A stretch of DNA of 64,000 bases from Candidatus Wallbacteria bacterium (GTDB lineage: Bacteria; Muiribacteriota; UBA6191; JACPRK01), in assembly GCA_016213845.1 (NCBI GenBank), contig JACQZN010000001.1, forward strand, positions 1 through 64,000, read 5' to 3'. A program made the translations under genes and the position numbers. The notes under the pieces were generated by a model. That model was not told where the DNA came from. It was given only the letters and a program-made list of their open reading frames with translations, and did no database searches. Of this stretch, positions 8,051-15,351 are shown one piece after another (the stretch's first letter is position 1; each line of letters starts with the position of its first letter).

Positions 8051-8182
8051 CGTCCCCAATTGCCTCCTCTTCCGTCCGCTGTCCCCGATCCTTATCGGGT
8101 CGGCACGCCCGATCGCTTAGGCTTCATCGCTCCAGGCGCCGCTTGGCCTGGCCGGCGCCGCCGTGCTAACGTGGCGGCTCCG

Positions 8183-8935
8183 ATGAAGGTGTTGGCCGTC
8201 ATTCCCGCCAGGCTCGCGTCCACGCGGCTACCCCGGAAGCCGCTGGCCCTCATCGGCGGCCGGCCGATGATTGAGTGGGTTTACCGGGCGGCCGCAGGCG
8301 CGCGATGCGTCGATCGCGTCGTCGTGGCCACCGACTCCGAGGAGGTCCGCGCCGCCGTCGATGCCTTCGGCGGCCAGGCGCTGCTCACCCGACCCGACCA
8401 CGCCAGCGGTACGGACCGCATGGCCGAAGTCGCCGAGGCCCTACCCGACTATCCCGTCCTCCTGAATGTGCAGGGCGACGAGCCGCTGCTTCGGCCCGAA
8501 CCGCTCGAGGCCCTGGTGGCGGGCTTCCTCGCCAGCTCCGACCCCGCCGCCACGCTGGTGCGTCGCGCGATCTCGAAGGCAGAGATCGACTCCCCCCAGA
8601 CCGCAAAGGTGTTGCGCGCCTTCGACGGCTCGGCCCTCTACTTCTCCCGTGCAGCCGTCCCCTTCGTCAGGTCCGGGGGCATTGTCCCCACATGTTTCAT
8701 CCATATAGGCGTCTACATCTATCGACGGGAGTTCCTGCTCGCGTACACTCGCATGAGCCAGGGCCCGCTGGAACGGGCGGAGATGCTCGAACAACTTCGT
8801 GTGCTGGAGCACGGTCACCGCATGCTGACCGTCGAAACCGATGCCGTCTTCCACGGCGTCGACACCCCGGAGGACCTCGAGCGCGTCTGCGCCGCGGTCG
8901 CCGCCAGGAGGTTGGAACCCGTATGTCCCAGGTGA
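8183..8935 (+). CDS. kdsB: CMP-Kdo synthetase KdsB
   Basis: The protein has 250 aa, the normal KdsB length. The enzyme activates Kdo with CTP to CMP-Kdo, the donor for WaaA. The N-terminal nucleotide-binding loop is VIPARLASTRLPRKPL. Further signatures are VVVATDSEEV, TRPDHASGTDRMAEV, NVQGDEPL and the C-terminal HGVDTPEDLERV. Its end overlaps the kdsA start by 13 nt, so the two are co-translated. A -10-like TAACGT lies 10 nt before the ATG and no Shine-Dalgarno box is evident. Confidence 0.96.
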   Translation: MKVLAVIPARLASTRLPRKPLALIGGRPMIEWVYRAAAGARCVDRVVVATDSEEVRAAVDAFGGQALLTRPDHASGTDRMAEVAEALPDYPVLLNVQGDEPLLRPEPLEALVAGFLASSDPAATLVRRAISKAEIDSPQTAKVLRAFDGSALYFSRAAVPFVRSGGIVPTCFIHIGVYIYRREFLLAYTRMSQGPLERAEMLEQLRVLEHGHRMLTVETDAVFHGVDTPEDLERVCAAVAARRLEPVCPR

Positions 8936-9795
8936 GAGAAGTCGTCGTCGGCGACGTGCGAATCGGCGGTAACAACCCCTTGGTGCTGATTGCCGGCCCC
9001 TGCGTCATCGAGGGTCGCCAGGCTGCTCTCGAGGCGGCCGCCCGGCTGCGAGAGCTGGTCGACGAGCTGAAGATCCCCTGGATCTTCAAGTCCTCCTACG
9101 ACAAGGCGAACCGAGGCGAATCGGCAAGCTACCGAGGCCCGGAGGTCAACTCGGGGCTGGATATCCTGGCCGAGATCCGGGAGACCTACCGCGTGCCGGT
9201 GTTGACCGACGCCCATGACCCGCAGGAGGCCGAGACGGTCGGCAAGGTCGTCGACGTCGTCCAGATCCCCGCTTACCTGTCGATGCAGACCCCGCTGGCC
9301 ATTGCGGCCGGCAAGACCGGCAAGGCGATCAACGTCAAGAAGGGCCAGTTCCTCCACCCCGAGGCCATGACCGGCATCGCCCGCAAGATCGAGTCGACCG
9401 GCAACCCGCGCATCCTGCTCACCGAGCGCGGCACCACCTTCGGCTACAACGACCTCGTCGCAGACTATCGCGCGTTGCCCCGGATGCGGCGCCTGGGCTA
9501 CCCGGTCGTGCTCGACCCGACCCATATCATCCGAAAGCCCGGGATTCCCTCGAGTGACCCCCGGGGCGGCGACCCCGAGTACGTTCCGCACCTGGCCCGC
9601 GCCGGCGTCGCCGCCGGCATCGACGCGCTCTTCATCGAGACCCACCTCGCCCCCGAGAAAGCCCGCTGCGACGCCTGCAGCATGCTCCGCTTCGACTACC
9701 TCAAGGAGATGCTCCAGCAGTGCATGGAGCTCGACCGCATCGTGAAGCGCTGGGACCTCTCCATCCGCCCCCGCCGCCAGGACGGATTCGTGTGA
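8923..9795 (+). CDS. kdsA: Kdo-8-phosphate synthase KdsA
   Basis: The protein has 290 aa. The enzyme condenses phosphoenolpyruvate with arabinose-5-phosphate. Family motifs are IAGPCVIEG, FKSSYDKANRGESASYRGP, PVLTDAHDPQEA, QIPAYLSMQTPLAIA and KKGQFLHPEAM. CDACSMLRF near the C-terminus together with IAGPCVIEG suggests the metal-dependent class, in which an N-terminal Cys binds the metal; this assignment is an inference. The start ATG lies inside kdsB and has AGGAGG 11 nt upstream. The composite repeat begins directly after the stop. Confidence 0.96.
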   Translation: MSQVREVVVGDVRIGGNNPLVLIAGPCVIEGRQAALEAAARLRELVDELKIPWIFKSSYDKANRGESASYRGPEVNSGLDILAEIRETYRVPVLTDAHDPQEAETVGKVVDVVQIPAYLSMQTPLAIAAGKTGKAINVKKGQFLHPEAMTGIARKIESTGNPRILLTERGTTFGYNDLVADYRALPRMRRLGYPVVLDPTHIIRKPGIPSSDPRGGDPEYVPHLARAGVAAGIDALFIETHLAPEKARCDACSMLRFDYLKEMLQQCMELDRIVKRWDLSIRPRRQDGFV

Positions 9796-10042
9796 GGAGG
9801 GAAGAGGGAAGGCAGAAGGTAGAAGGTGGAAGGGAGTAGTCAGTAGCAAGTAGTCAGTAGTCAGTAGTCATTAGGTGTTTTGGCTACGCGACTTCGGACT
9901 GGCCCCGCCCGAGCCCCTGCCCCTGCCCCTGCCCCTGCCCAAGCCCGCCCCCCCCCCGCTCACCCTGAGCCTGTCGAAGGACGCACCCCTCTCGAGCCTC
10001 ACCCCTCAAGCCTCGAGCCTCAAGCCTCACCCCTCGAGCCTG
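9796..10042 (+). repeat. Composite dispersed repeat, copy R1
   Basis: The sequence starts directly at the kdsA stop and shows four modules in order. First come purine-rich GAAGG/TAGAAGG runs passing into AGTAGTCAGTAGTCAGTAGT (to about 9870). Then GGCTACGCGACTTCGGACTG. Then runs of CCCCTG (about 9915-9955). Then CACCCTGAGCCTGTCGAAGG (about 9960-9980). It ends with CTCGAGCCTCAAGCCTC-type runs up to 10042. The same modules recur in the same order in copies at 14984, 46780 and 63581. Confidence 0.9.
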
Positions 10043-10043
10043 T

Positions 10044-10049
10044 TACAAT
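10044..10049 (+). promoter_or_regulatory. -10 element for a probable leaderless transcript
   Basis: TACAAT ends 8 nt before the GTG start of the Kdo/heptose kinase at 10058, so the transcript would begin at or next to the start codon. No -35 element is seen. Confidence 0.5.
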
Positions 10050-10057
10050 GCCCCACC

Positions 10058-10882
10058 GTGGTCGCAGTCGAGTACCCTAGCCGGCCCCCGAACCCCTTCC
10101 GGTATTATTTACGCGGAAACTCGGAGGCCTGGGTGCGCAGCGGATTCGAGGACCTGCTCCTTCCCGACGGCGAGCGCTACGTGGAGCGCATGCTGCCCAG
10201 ACTGCTCTCCTCGGCGCGCGACGTGCGCCGCATGCGAGGGCGCGGGACGACGATCAGCTTCCCGTTGCCTGGCCTGACGCACCGCGTCGTCGTCCGCCAC
10301 TACTACCACGGCGGATGGTTGCGCCATCTGACCGGCGACCTCTTCTGGAGCCGTCCGCCCCGCCCGTTCCACGAGCTCACCGTCAGCGAAGAGGCCCGCT
10401 CCCAGGGTGTCTCCACGCCCCAGGTCATCGCCGCCGTGGTCCGCTGGGTCACGCCCGTGCTCTATCGAGGCGACCTCATCACAGCCGAGGTGCCCGAGGC
10501 TCGCGACCCGCTGGAGTTCTTCGAGTCCGAAACGGACGCCTCGGCACGACGCCGGGCGCTGGCCTCGCTGGCCGATGCCATCCGCAAGATGCACGAGTGC
10601 CAGCTCCACCACGAGGACCTGAACGTGCGCAACCTGCTGCTGACCGAGGAGCGCGCGCACATTCTCGACCTCGACGGCGCCCGGTTCTTCGAGATCCTCG
10701 GCAGCAAGCGAATCAAGTCGAACCTGCTGCGTCTGTCCCGCTCTATGCGCAAAGAGAAGATGCGGCTCTCGAACCGCGAAGTCCTCTATTTCCTCTACTG
10801 CTACTACGGCGAAGACTTCCGGGACGTCTACAGCGAGGAGTACTCCGGCGAATACCTCTGCCAGAAGAGTTCTGCTGATTAG
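10058..10882 (+). CDS. Lipopolysaccharide inner-core kinase (KdkA/WaaP-like)
   Basis: The protein has about 274 aa. It is a small eukaryote-like kinase of the lipopolysaccharide kinase family, which phosphorylates Kdo or heptose of the inner core on the cytoplasmic side. The catalytic loop is HHEDLNVRNLLL, and HILDLDGARF holds the metal-binding Asp. An N-terminal RGRGTTISFPL segment looks like the glycine-rich region. The reading frame is open further upstream, but only through the repeat, so the GTG at 10058 next to a -10 hexamer is preferred. Its context, between kdsA and a heptosyltransferase, supports the role. The choice between Kdo and heptose as acceptor cannot be made from sequence. 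Confidence 0.88.
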   Translation: MVAVEYPSRPPNPFRYYLRGNSEAWVRSGFEDLLLPDGERYVERMLPRLLSSARDVRRMRGRGTTISFPLPGLTHRVVVRHYYHGGWLRHLTGDLFWSRPPRPFHELTVSEEARSQGVSTPQVIAAVVRWVTPVLYRGDLITAEVPEARDPLEFFESETDASARRRALASLADAIRKMHECQLHHEDLNVRNLLLTEERAHILDLDGARFFEILGSKRIKSNLLRLSRSMRKEKMRLSNREVLYFLYCYYGEDFRDVYSEEYSGEYLCQKSSAD

Positions 10883-11873
10883 GCTCGGAGCCATTGGCGA
10901 CGTGGTCAACTCGTTGGTGCTGGCCAACGCGCTGAAGCGCGCCTGGCCGGATTGCTTCATCGGCTGGGCCGTGCACCCCAAGGCGCGCGGCGTGCTCGAA
11001 GGCCACCCGGCCATCGGCGAGATCCATTGCGTCGAATCGCTGGCGCCCGCCGCGCTCCGCCGCACGATGGAGGAAGTGCGCTCGAGGGGTTACTCGATCG
11101 CCATCGACATGCAGCACCTCTTCAAGAGCGGGCTGATCGCCTTCCTGTCGGGCGCGCCCAGGCGGATCGGATTCGACTTCAACCGGACTCGAGAGCTCTC
11201 CTGGCTCTTCACCAACGACAAGCTCCCGCCCCACGACCCGCAGCGCCACGTGGTCGAGCAGTATCTGGAGTTCGCCCGCCACCTGGGGATCGACGACGCC
11301 CGCCCGGAGTGGCGGCTCTCGCCCTCGGCGGCTGCGCGCGAACGCGCGGAGCTCTTGCTTCCTGACGGCCGGAGCTGGGCGGTGCTGCACGTCGGCGCCG
11401 GCAAACCCGCCAATCGGTGGCACGCGCCCGGCTGGGCCCGCCTGGCGCGGGGGCTGTCGGCCCAGCATGGCCTCTCGGTAGCGCTCGTGGGGGGGCCGGG
11501 CGAAGCCGACGCCGCCCGCGAGATCCTGGCGCTCTTGCCGCCGATCGCCCCGCCGCTCGACCTGGTCGGCAAGACGTCGCTGGAGGAGCTGACGGCGCTG
11601 CTGGAGCGCGCGCGCGTCGTCGTGAGCTGCGATTCCGGGCCGATGCACGTCGCTGCTGCGCTCTCGCGCCCCGTGGTGGCCCTGTTCGGTCCGGCCAATC
11701 ACCTGCGCACCGGGCCGTACGGCCAGATGAACCACGTGGTGGCCCGGCAGGACCTCTGGTGCTCGCCCTGCTTCCGCAAGAAGCCGTGCAGCCACTACGA
11801 GTGCATGCCGGGCATCCACGCCCAGCAGGTGGTCGAGAAGGTGGCGGCGGTGCTCCGCGAGAGGCCCGCGTGA
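10872..11873 (+). CDS. ADP-heptose:LPS heptosyltransferase (family 9)
   Basis: The protein has about 333 aa. The conserved N-terminus LIRLGAIGDVVNSLVLANAL begins before any ATG, GTG or TTG: the first such codon (GTG 10902) would cut it off. A CTG at 10872 or 10875 is therefore the likely start, inside the kinase 3' end. Further motifs are VLHVGAGKPANRWHAPGWA, VVSCDSGPMHVAAALSRPVVALFGP and the Cys-rich CSPCFRKKPCSHYECMPG, all typical of family 9. It transfers heptose from ADP-heptose to the inner core. Whether it is WaaC or another heptosyltransferase is open; a second family 9 gene lies at 20554. The next gene overlaps by 4 nt. Confidence 0.9.
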   Translation: MLIRLGAIGDVVNSLVLANALKRAWPDCFIGWAVHPKARGVLEGHPAIGEIHCVESLAPAALRRTMEEVRSRGYSIAIDMQHLFKSGLIAFLSGAPRRIGFDFNRTRELSWLFTNDKLPPHDPQRHVVEQYLEFARHLGIDDARPEWRLSPSAAARERAELLLPDGRSWAVLHVGAGKPANRWHAPGWARLARGLSAQHGLSVALVGGPGEADAAREILALLPPIAPPLDLVGKTSLEELTALLERARVVVSCDSGPMHVAAALSRPVVALFGPANHLRTGPYGQMNHVVARQDLWCSPCFRKKPCSHYECMPGIHAQQVVEKVAAVLRERPA

Positions 11874-13984
11874 ACGTCCAGGTCGGCATCGACGTGGGGG
11901 GCACGTTCACGCACGCCGTGCTCCTGGATTCGGACTCGAACGCCCTGCTGGCGCACGCGCAGGTTCCGACCACCCACTCGGCCGCCACCGGAGTCGCCTC
12001 CGGCGTGGTCGAGGCCCTGCGGACGGTCCTGGAGCAGGGCAATGTTCAGCGCGGGTCCATCCGGCTCGTGGCGTTCTCCACGACGCAGGCGACCAACGCG
12101 CTCCTCGAGGGCGACACGGCCGTCGTCGGCATCCTCGGCATCGGCACCGGCGCGACGGCCCCGCTGGCGCGTCACCAGACCCGGCTGGGCGACCTGGAGC
12201 TGGCCCCTGGCCTGGCCTTGAGGACGGTCCATCGCTTCGTGGACGCCACTGCCCCCGGCGCTGCCGGACGCTTCGCCGAGGCACTGCGCGAACTGGCCGC
12301 TTCGGGCGCGACCATCGCTGTCGCCTCGTGCGCCTTCGGCTCCGATGACCCGTCGCTCGAGCTCGAGGCCGTGGCAGTCGCAGGCGAGGTGGGGCTGGCT
12401 GCCATGTCCGCCTCGGCGCTCTCGACCTTGCACGGGTTGAAGCTGCGCACGCGTACCGCCGTTCTCAATGCATCTATTCTGTCCGCGATGATGCGCACGG
12501 CCGACATGACGGAGAAGAGCGTTCGAGAGATGGGGATCGAGGCGCCGGTCTCGGTGATGCGGAGCGACGGTGGCATCATGGGGTTGGACGAGATGCGGCG
12601 CCGGCCGATCCTGACCGTGCTCTCCGGGCCCGCCGCCGGCGTCGCCGCGGCGATCCTGCACGCGCGAGTGACCGACGGCATCTTCCTGGAGGTCGGCGGT
12701 ACGAGCACCGACATCAGCGTCATCCGGGACGGCAAGGCCCAGGTGAGCGGCGCGCGGGTCGGCGGCCACCGCGTGAGCACCAGGGCGCTCGACATCACCA
12801 CGGTCGGCGTGGCGGGCGGCTCCGTGCCGGTCGTTGCCGGCGGGCGTGTCGTCGACGTCGGTCCCCGCAGCGCCCACATCGCCGGCTACCGTTACGCCTC
12901 CTTCGTGCGCCCCAGGGAGATTCGCCAGAGCAGGCCCGGGCCCGACGACGGCCTCCTGAGGCTGGACTGCTCCGATGAGGCCGGGGCCATCACCGTCACG
13001 CCAACCTGCGCCGCCAACCTCCTCGGGGACTACGCCGAGGGCGAATGGGGCCGCGGCAGCGCCGAGTCGGTGGAGATCGCCATCGATCTGCTGGGCTTGC
13101 CGGGCAAGCCCGGCAGGACGTTGGCCCGGCGCATCCAGGAGCTGGCGGCAGGGAAGCTCGCCGGGGTCGTCGAGCGGCTCATCGAGGAGCACCGGCTGGA
13201 CCGCGATTCCCTGGTGCTGGTCGGCGGGGGCGGCGGCGCGCGGGCCATCGTCCCGCCCCTGGCCCGGATGATGGAGCTCCCCCATCGGATGGTCGAACAC
13301 GCGCCCGTCATCAGCGCCATCGGGACGGCCATCGCCATGCTGCGCGAATCGGTGGAGCGAAACGTCGCCTCGCCAACCGACAGCGATCTCCTGACCCTGC
13401 GGCGCGAGGTCTGGGAACGGCTCGCGGCAATGGGCGCGCGCCCCGACACCATCCAGGTCGAAGTCGAAGTCGAGCCGTCGCGCCAACTGCTGCGCGCGAC
13501 TGCCACCGGCTCGGCCCGCACCGACGAGCGTCAGCCCGAGAGGCCGATAGCCGACTTCGACGCTCTGGCCGCAGCGCTCTTCCCGGCCGGTTGCGCTCCA
13601 CCCGTGCTGGTCGCAGCCACGGCGCGGCTGCGCGTCTACCAGGCCGAGCGCGAGCGTCCCACGTTGCTGGGGCTCGTGCGCCGGCGCGAGACCTTCATTC
13701 GAGTGCTCGACGATCGCGGAATAGCCCGGCTCCAGAAGAAAGGGGCCGCCTGCCTGGCCCGCAGCCGCGCGGCGATCCCCTCGGAGCTCCCCGGCTTCCT
13801 CGATCAGCACTCCACCTATGGCGACAGCGGCCGGGAGCCCCCCGAGGTTCAGCTGCTCTACGGAAGCCGCATCTTCGATCTCTCGGGCGTCCCGAGCGAG
13901 CGCCAGATTGCGGCGCTGGCCGCCGCCGAGCTCGAAGGCTGCCCGCCGGAGGAGCCCGTGGTCGTCGTGGCGACCCCGCGCTGA
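11870..13984 (+). CDS. Hydantoinase/oxoprolinase family protein (HyuA-like)
   Basis: The protein has 704 aa and is full-length for the HyuA side of the ATP-dependent hydantoinase/5-oxoprolinase/acetone carboxylase family. The N-terminus GIDVGGTFTHAVLLD is the ATPase-fold phosphate loop. FSTTQATNALLEGDTAVVG, RSDGGIMG, LSGPAAGVAAA, FLEVGGTSTDISVI and LVGGGGGARAIVPPLA are family hallmarks. HyuA enzymes usually work with a HyuB partner, which is not present here. Its GTG start overlaps the heptosyltransferase stop (GTGA), so it is translated as part of an LPS operon, an unexpected setting. It is not the amidohydrolase-type hydantoinase of purine clusters. The substrate is unknown. Confidence 0.88.
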   Translation: MNVQVGIDVGGTFTHAVLLDSDSNALLAHAQVPTTHSAATGVASGVVEALRTVLEQGNVQRGSIRLVAFSTTQATNALLEGDTAVVGILGIGTGATAPLARHQTRLGDLELAPGLALRTVHRFVDATAPGAAGRFAEALRELAASGATIAVASCAFGSDDPSLELEAVAVAGEVGLAAMSASALSTLHGLKLRTRTAVLNASILSAMMRTADMTEKSVREMGIEAPVSVMRSDGGIMGLDEMRRRPILTVLSGPAAGVAAAILHARVTDGIFLEVGGTSTDISVIRDGKAQVSGARVGGHRVSTRALDITTVGVAGGSVPVVAGGRVVDVGPRSAHIAGYRYASFVRPREIRQSRPGPDDGLLRLDCSDEAGAITVTPTCAANLLGDYAEGEWGRGSAESVEIAIDLLGLPGKPGRTLARRIQELAAGKLAGVVERLIEEHRLDRDSLVLVGGGGGARAIVPPLARMMELPHRMVEHAPVISAIGTAIAMLRESVERNVASPTDSDLLTLRREVWERLAAMGARPDTIQVEVEVEPSRQLLRATATGSARTDERQPERPIADFDALAAALFPAGCAPPVLVAATARLRVYQAERERPTLLGLVRRRETFIRVLDDRGIARLQKKGAACLARSRAAIPSELPGFLDQHSTYGDSGREPPEVQLLYGSRIFDLSGVPSERQIAALAAAELEGCPPEEPVVVVATPR

Positions 13985-14029
13985 ACGGCCAGGCGACATG
14001 GCTTGCGGCTTGCGGCGTTCGCCGTCGTC

Positions 14030-14728
14030 ATGTCGATCGTCGATTCCGACAGCCCGTTGCTCTCGCGTGCCCGCGAAGGCGATCTCACGGCCTTCGAAGA
14101 GCTCGTCACGCGGCATGAGAAGCGCGTCTACGCCGTCGCCCGGCGAATGCTGCGAAACGATCATGACGCCCAGGACGTCACCCAGGAGACGTTTCTCAGC
14201 GCGCTCGATCACCTTCCCCGCTTCCGCGAGGAGACCCGCTTCGGCTCCTGGTTGCTGACCATCGCGACGCACGCCGCCTTGAAGGTCATCCGCAGGCGCA
14301 AGGGGCTGGAGCTGGTCCCGCTGGAGGACGCTGCCGACGCCATCGGCGGCGTGCCGACGCCCGAGTGGATCGCGCCCTGGAGCCGCTCTCCCGTCGAGCT
14401 CCTGGAGACTCGCGAGACTCTGCGGCACCTGGTCGCCGCTCTGGATGAGCTCGCCGACAAGTACCGGCTCGTCTTCCTGCTACGCGACGTCGCCCGCATG
14501 TCGGTTCGGGATACCGCCGCCGCCCTCGGCATCTCCGAAGCCAACGTCAAGGTCCGGCTCCTTCGAGCCCGCCTGCAGCTGCGCGAGCGTCTCACCCGTC
14601 TCTTCGGCGACTCTACCCGGCGGATGGAGCCGCACCGCCACGACGAGCAACCGGAGCCACCGTCGGTACTCGGTGGGGCGCTCGTAACTTCCGGCACCGT
14701 TGCGGCTCCTTCCGATCGAGATATCTGA
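14030..14728 (+). CDS. ECF sigma factor (RpoE-like)
   Basis: The protein has about 232 aa. Sigma region 2 spans about residues 15-85, with YAVARRMLRNDHDAQDVTQE (the -10-binding and core-binding part) and RFREETRFGSWLLTIATHAA. Region 4 is near residues 140-190, with LVFLLRDVARMSVRDTAAAL and GISEANVKVRLLRARLQLRE. The C-terminal 40 residues after region 4 look unstructured. The gene is followed after 3 nt by a zinc-finger anti-sigma factor, the normal arrangement. The start at ATG 14030 is chosen because a TTG at 14003 would add a non-conserved hydrophobic stretch. Confidence 0.93.
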   Translation: MSIVDSDSPLLSRAREGDLTAFEELVTRHEKRVYAVARRMLRNDHDAQDVTQETFLSALDHLPRFREETRFGSWLLTIATHAALKVIRRRKGLELVPLEDAADAIGGVPTPEWIAPWSRSPVELLETRETLRHLVAALDELADKYRLVFLLRDVARMSVRDTAAALGISEANVKVRLLRARLQLRERLTRLFGDSTRRMEPHRHDEQPEPPSVLGGALVTSGTVAAPSDRDI

Positions 14729-14731
14729 CCC

Positions 14732-14965
14732 ATGAAGTGCACCGAACTCCTGGCCATCCTCAACGAGTACGTCGACGGCGAGATCGATCCCGGTATCTGC
14801 GACGAGTACCGCGAGCATCTCGACCGGTGCGACCCGTGCCAGGTCGTCGTCGACAACATCCGGAAGACCATCACGCTCTACCGCGACGCCGAGGAGTTCG
14901 AGCTGCCCACGGACTTCCGCGATCGACTCCATTCCGCCCTGCGCGATCGGTGGAGAAGAAGATAG
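14732..14965 (+). CDS. Small zinc-finger anti-sigma factor
   Basis: The protein has 77 aa. CTELLAILNEYVDGEID, then HLDRCDPCQVVVDNIRKTI, gives the HxxxCxxC zinc-binding anti-sigma (ZAS) motif of the zf-HC2 family. There is no transmembrane segment, so it is a soluble regulator that probably binds region 2/4 of the sigma factor encoded just upstream. Zinc ligands of this type can respond to redox change. The pair is followed by a repeat and then the cytochrome gene, which may be a target, although that is not shown. Confidence 0.9.
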   Translation: MKCTELLAILNEYVDGEIDPGICDEYREHLDRCDPCQVVVDNIRKTITLYRDAEEFELPTDFRDRLHSALRDRWRRR

Positions 14966-14983
14966 CAAGAAGGGGCGGGGCCT

Positions 14984-15176
14984 GAGAAGTCAGGCTTCAG
15001 GAGTCAGGCGGGAGGCTCGAGGGGTGAGGCTCGGAGGGCGCGCGTCCTTCGACAGGGTGAGCGGGGCGGGGGCTCGGGCGGGACCAGTCCGAAGTCGCGC
15101 TGCCTCGGCACCTACTGGCTACTGACTACTGGCTACTGGCTACTTACTTCCATCTTCCATCTTCCATCCTCTCCCC
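14984..15176 (-). repeat. Composite dispersed repeat, copy R2 (inverted)
   Basis: The modules are those of R1 but in reverse complement: GGCTCGAGGGGTGAGGCTC, GTCCTTCGACAGGGTGAGCG, GCGGGGGCTCGGGCGGG, AGTCCGAAGTCGCGCTGCC and CTACTGGCTACTGACTACTG runs, ending in CTTCCATCTTCCATCTTCC. It occupies half of the 386-nt gap before the cytochrome gene. The remaining 175 nt up to 15351 show no clear element apart from the ribosome-binding site. Confidence 0.9.
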
Positions 15177-15351
15177 CCCGTGTAACCTCCCCCGCCCCCC
15201 CGGCTCTGCACGATCGTAGGTCCAGTCGGTCCGTTGCCATTCGACTCGATGGCCCCATCGGAGCCGGTGAGTCCATCGATGACTCCGTCGGGTCCCGAGG
15301 GAGCGCTGGTTTCGCGTGCCCTCGCGGCTTCCGTCGGCAGGAGGTGACCAG

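Noticed and set aside
8084-8099. CCCGAT-CCTT-ATCGGG hairpin between the M23 gene and kdsB
   Set aside because: Only 6 bp, no T-run and no conserved regulator motif; too weak to call a regulatory site.
9830-9870. CRISPR-like repeats in the AGTAGTCAGTAGT tracts (also at 15115, 47930 and 63705)
   Set aside because: The units are short and contiguous, with no spacers and no cas genes.
11870-13984. The hydantoinase as the missing amidohydrolase (YgeZ-type) of purine clusters
   Set aside because: It has the ATPase-fold HyuA motifs, a different family from dihydropyrimidinase-like YgeZ.
11795-14428. 877-codon minus-strand frame opposite the hydantoinase gene
   Set aside because: Antisense shadow with no recognisable domain; the plus strand has full family motifs.
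15177-15351. Riboswitch in the leader of the cytochrome gene
   Set aside because: The sequence is GC-rich and can fold, but I could match no known riboswitch core.
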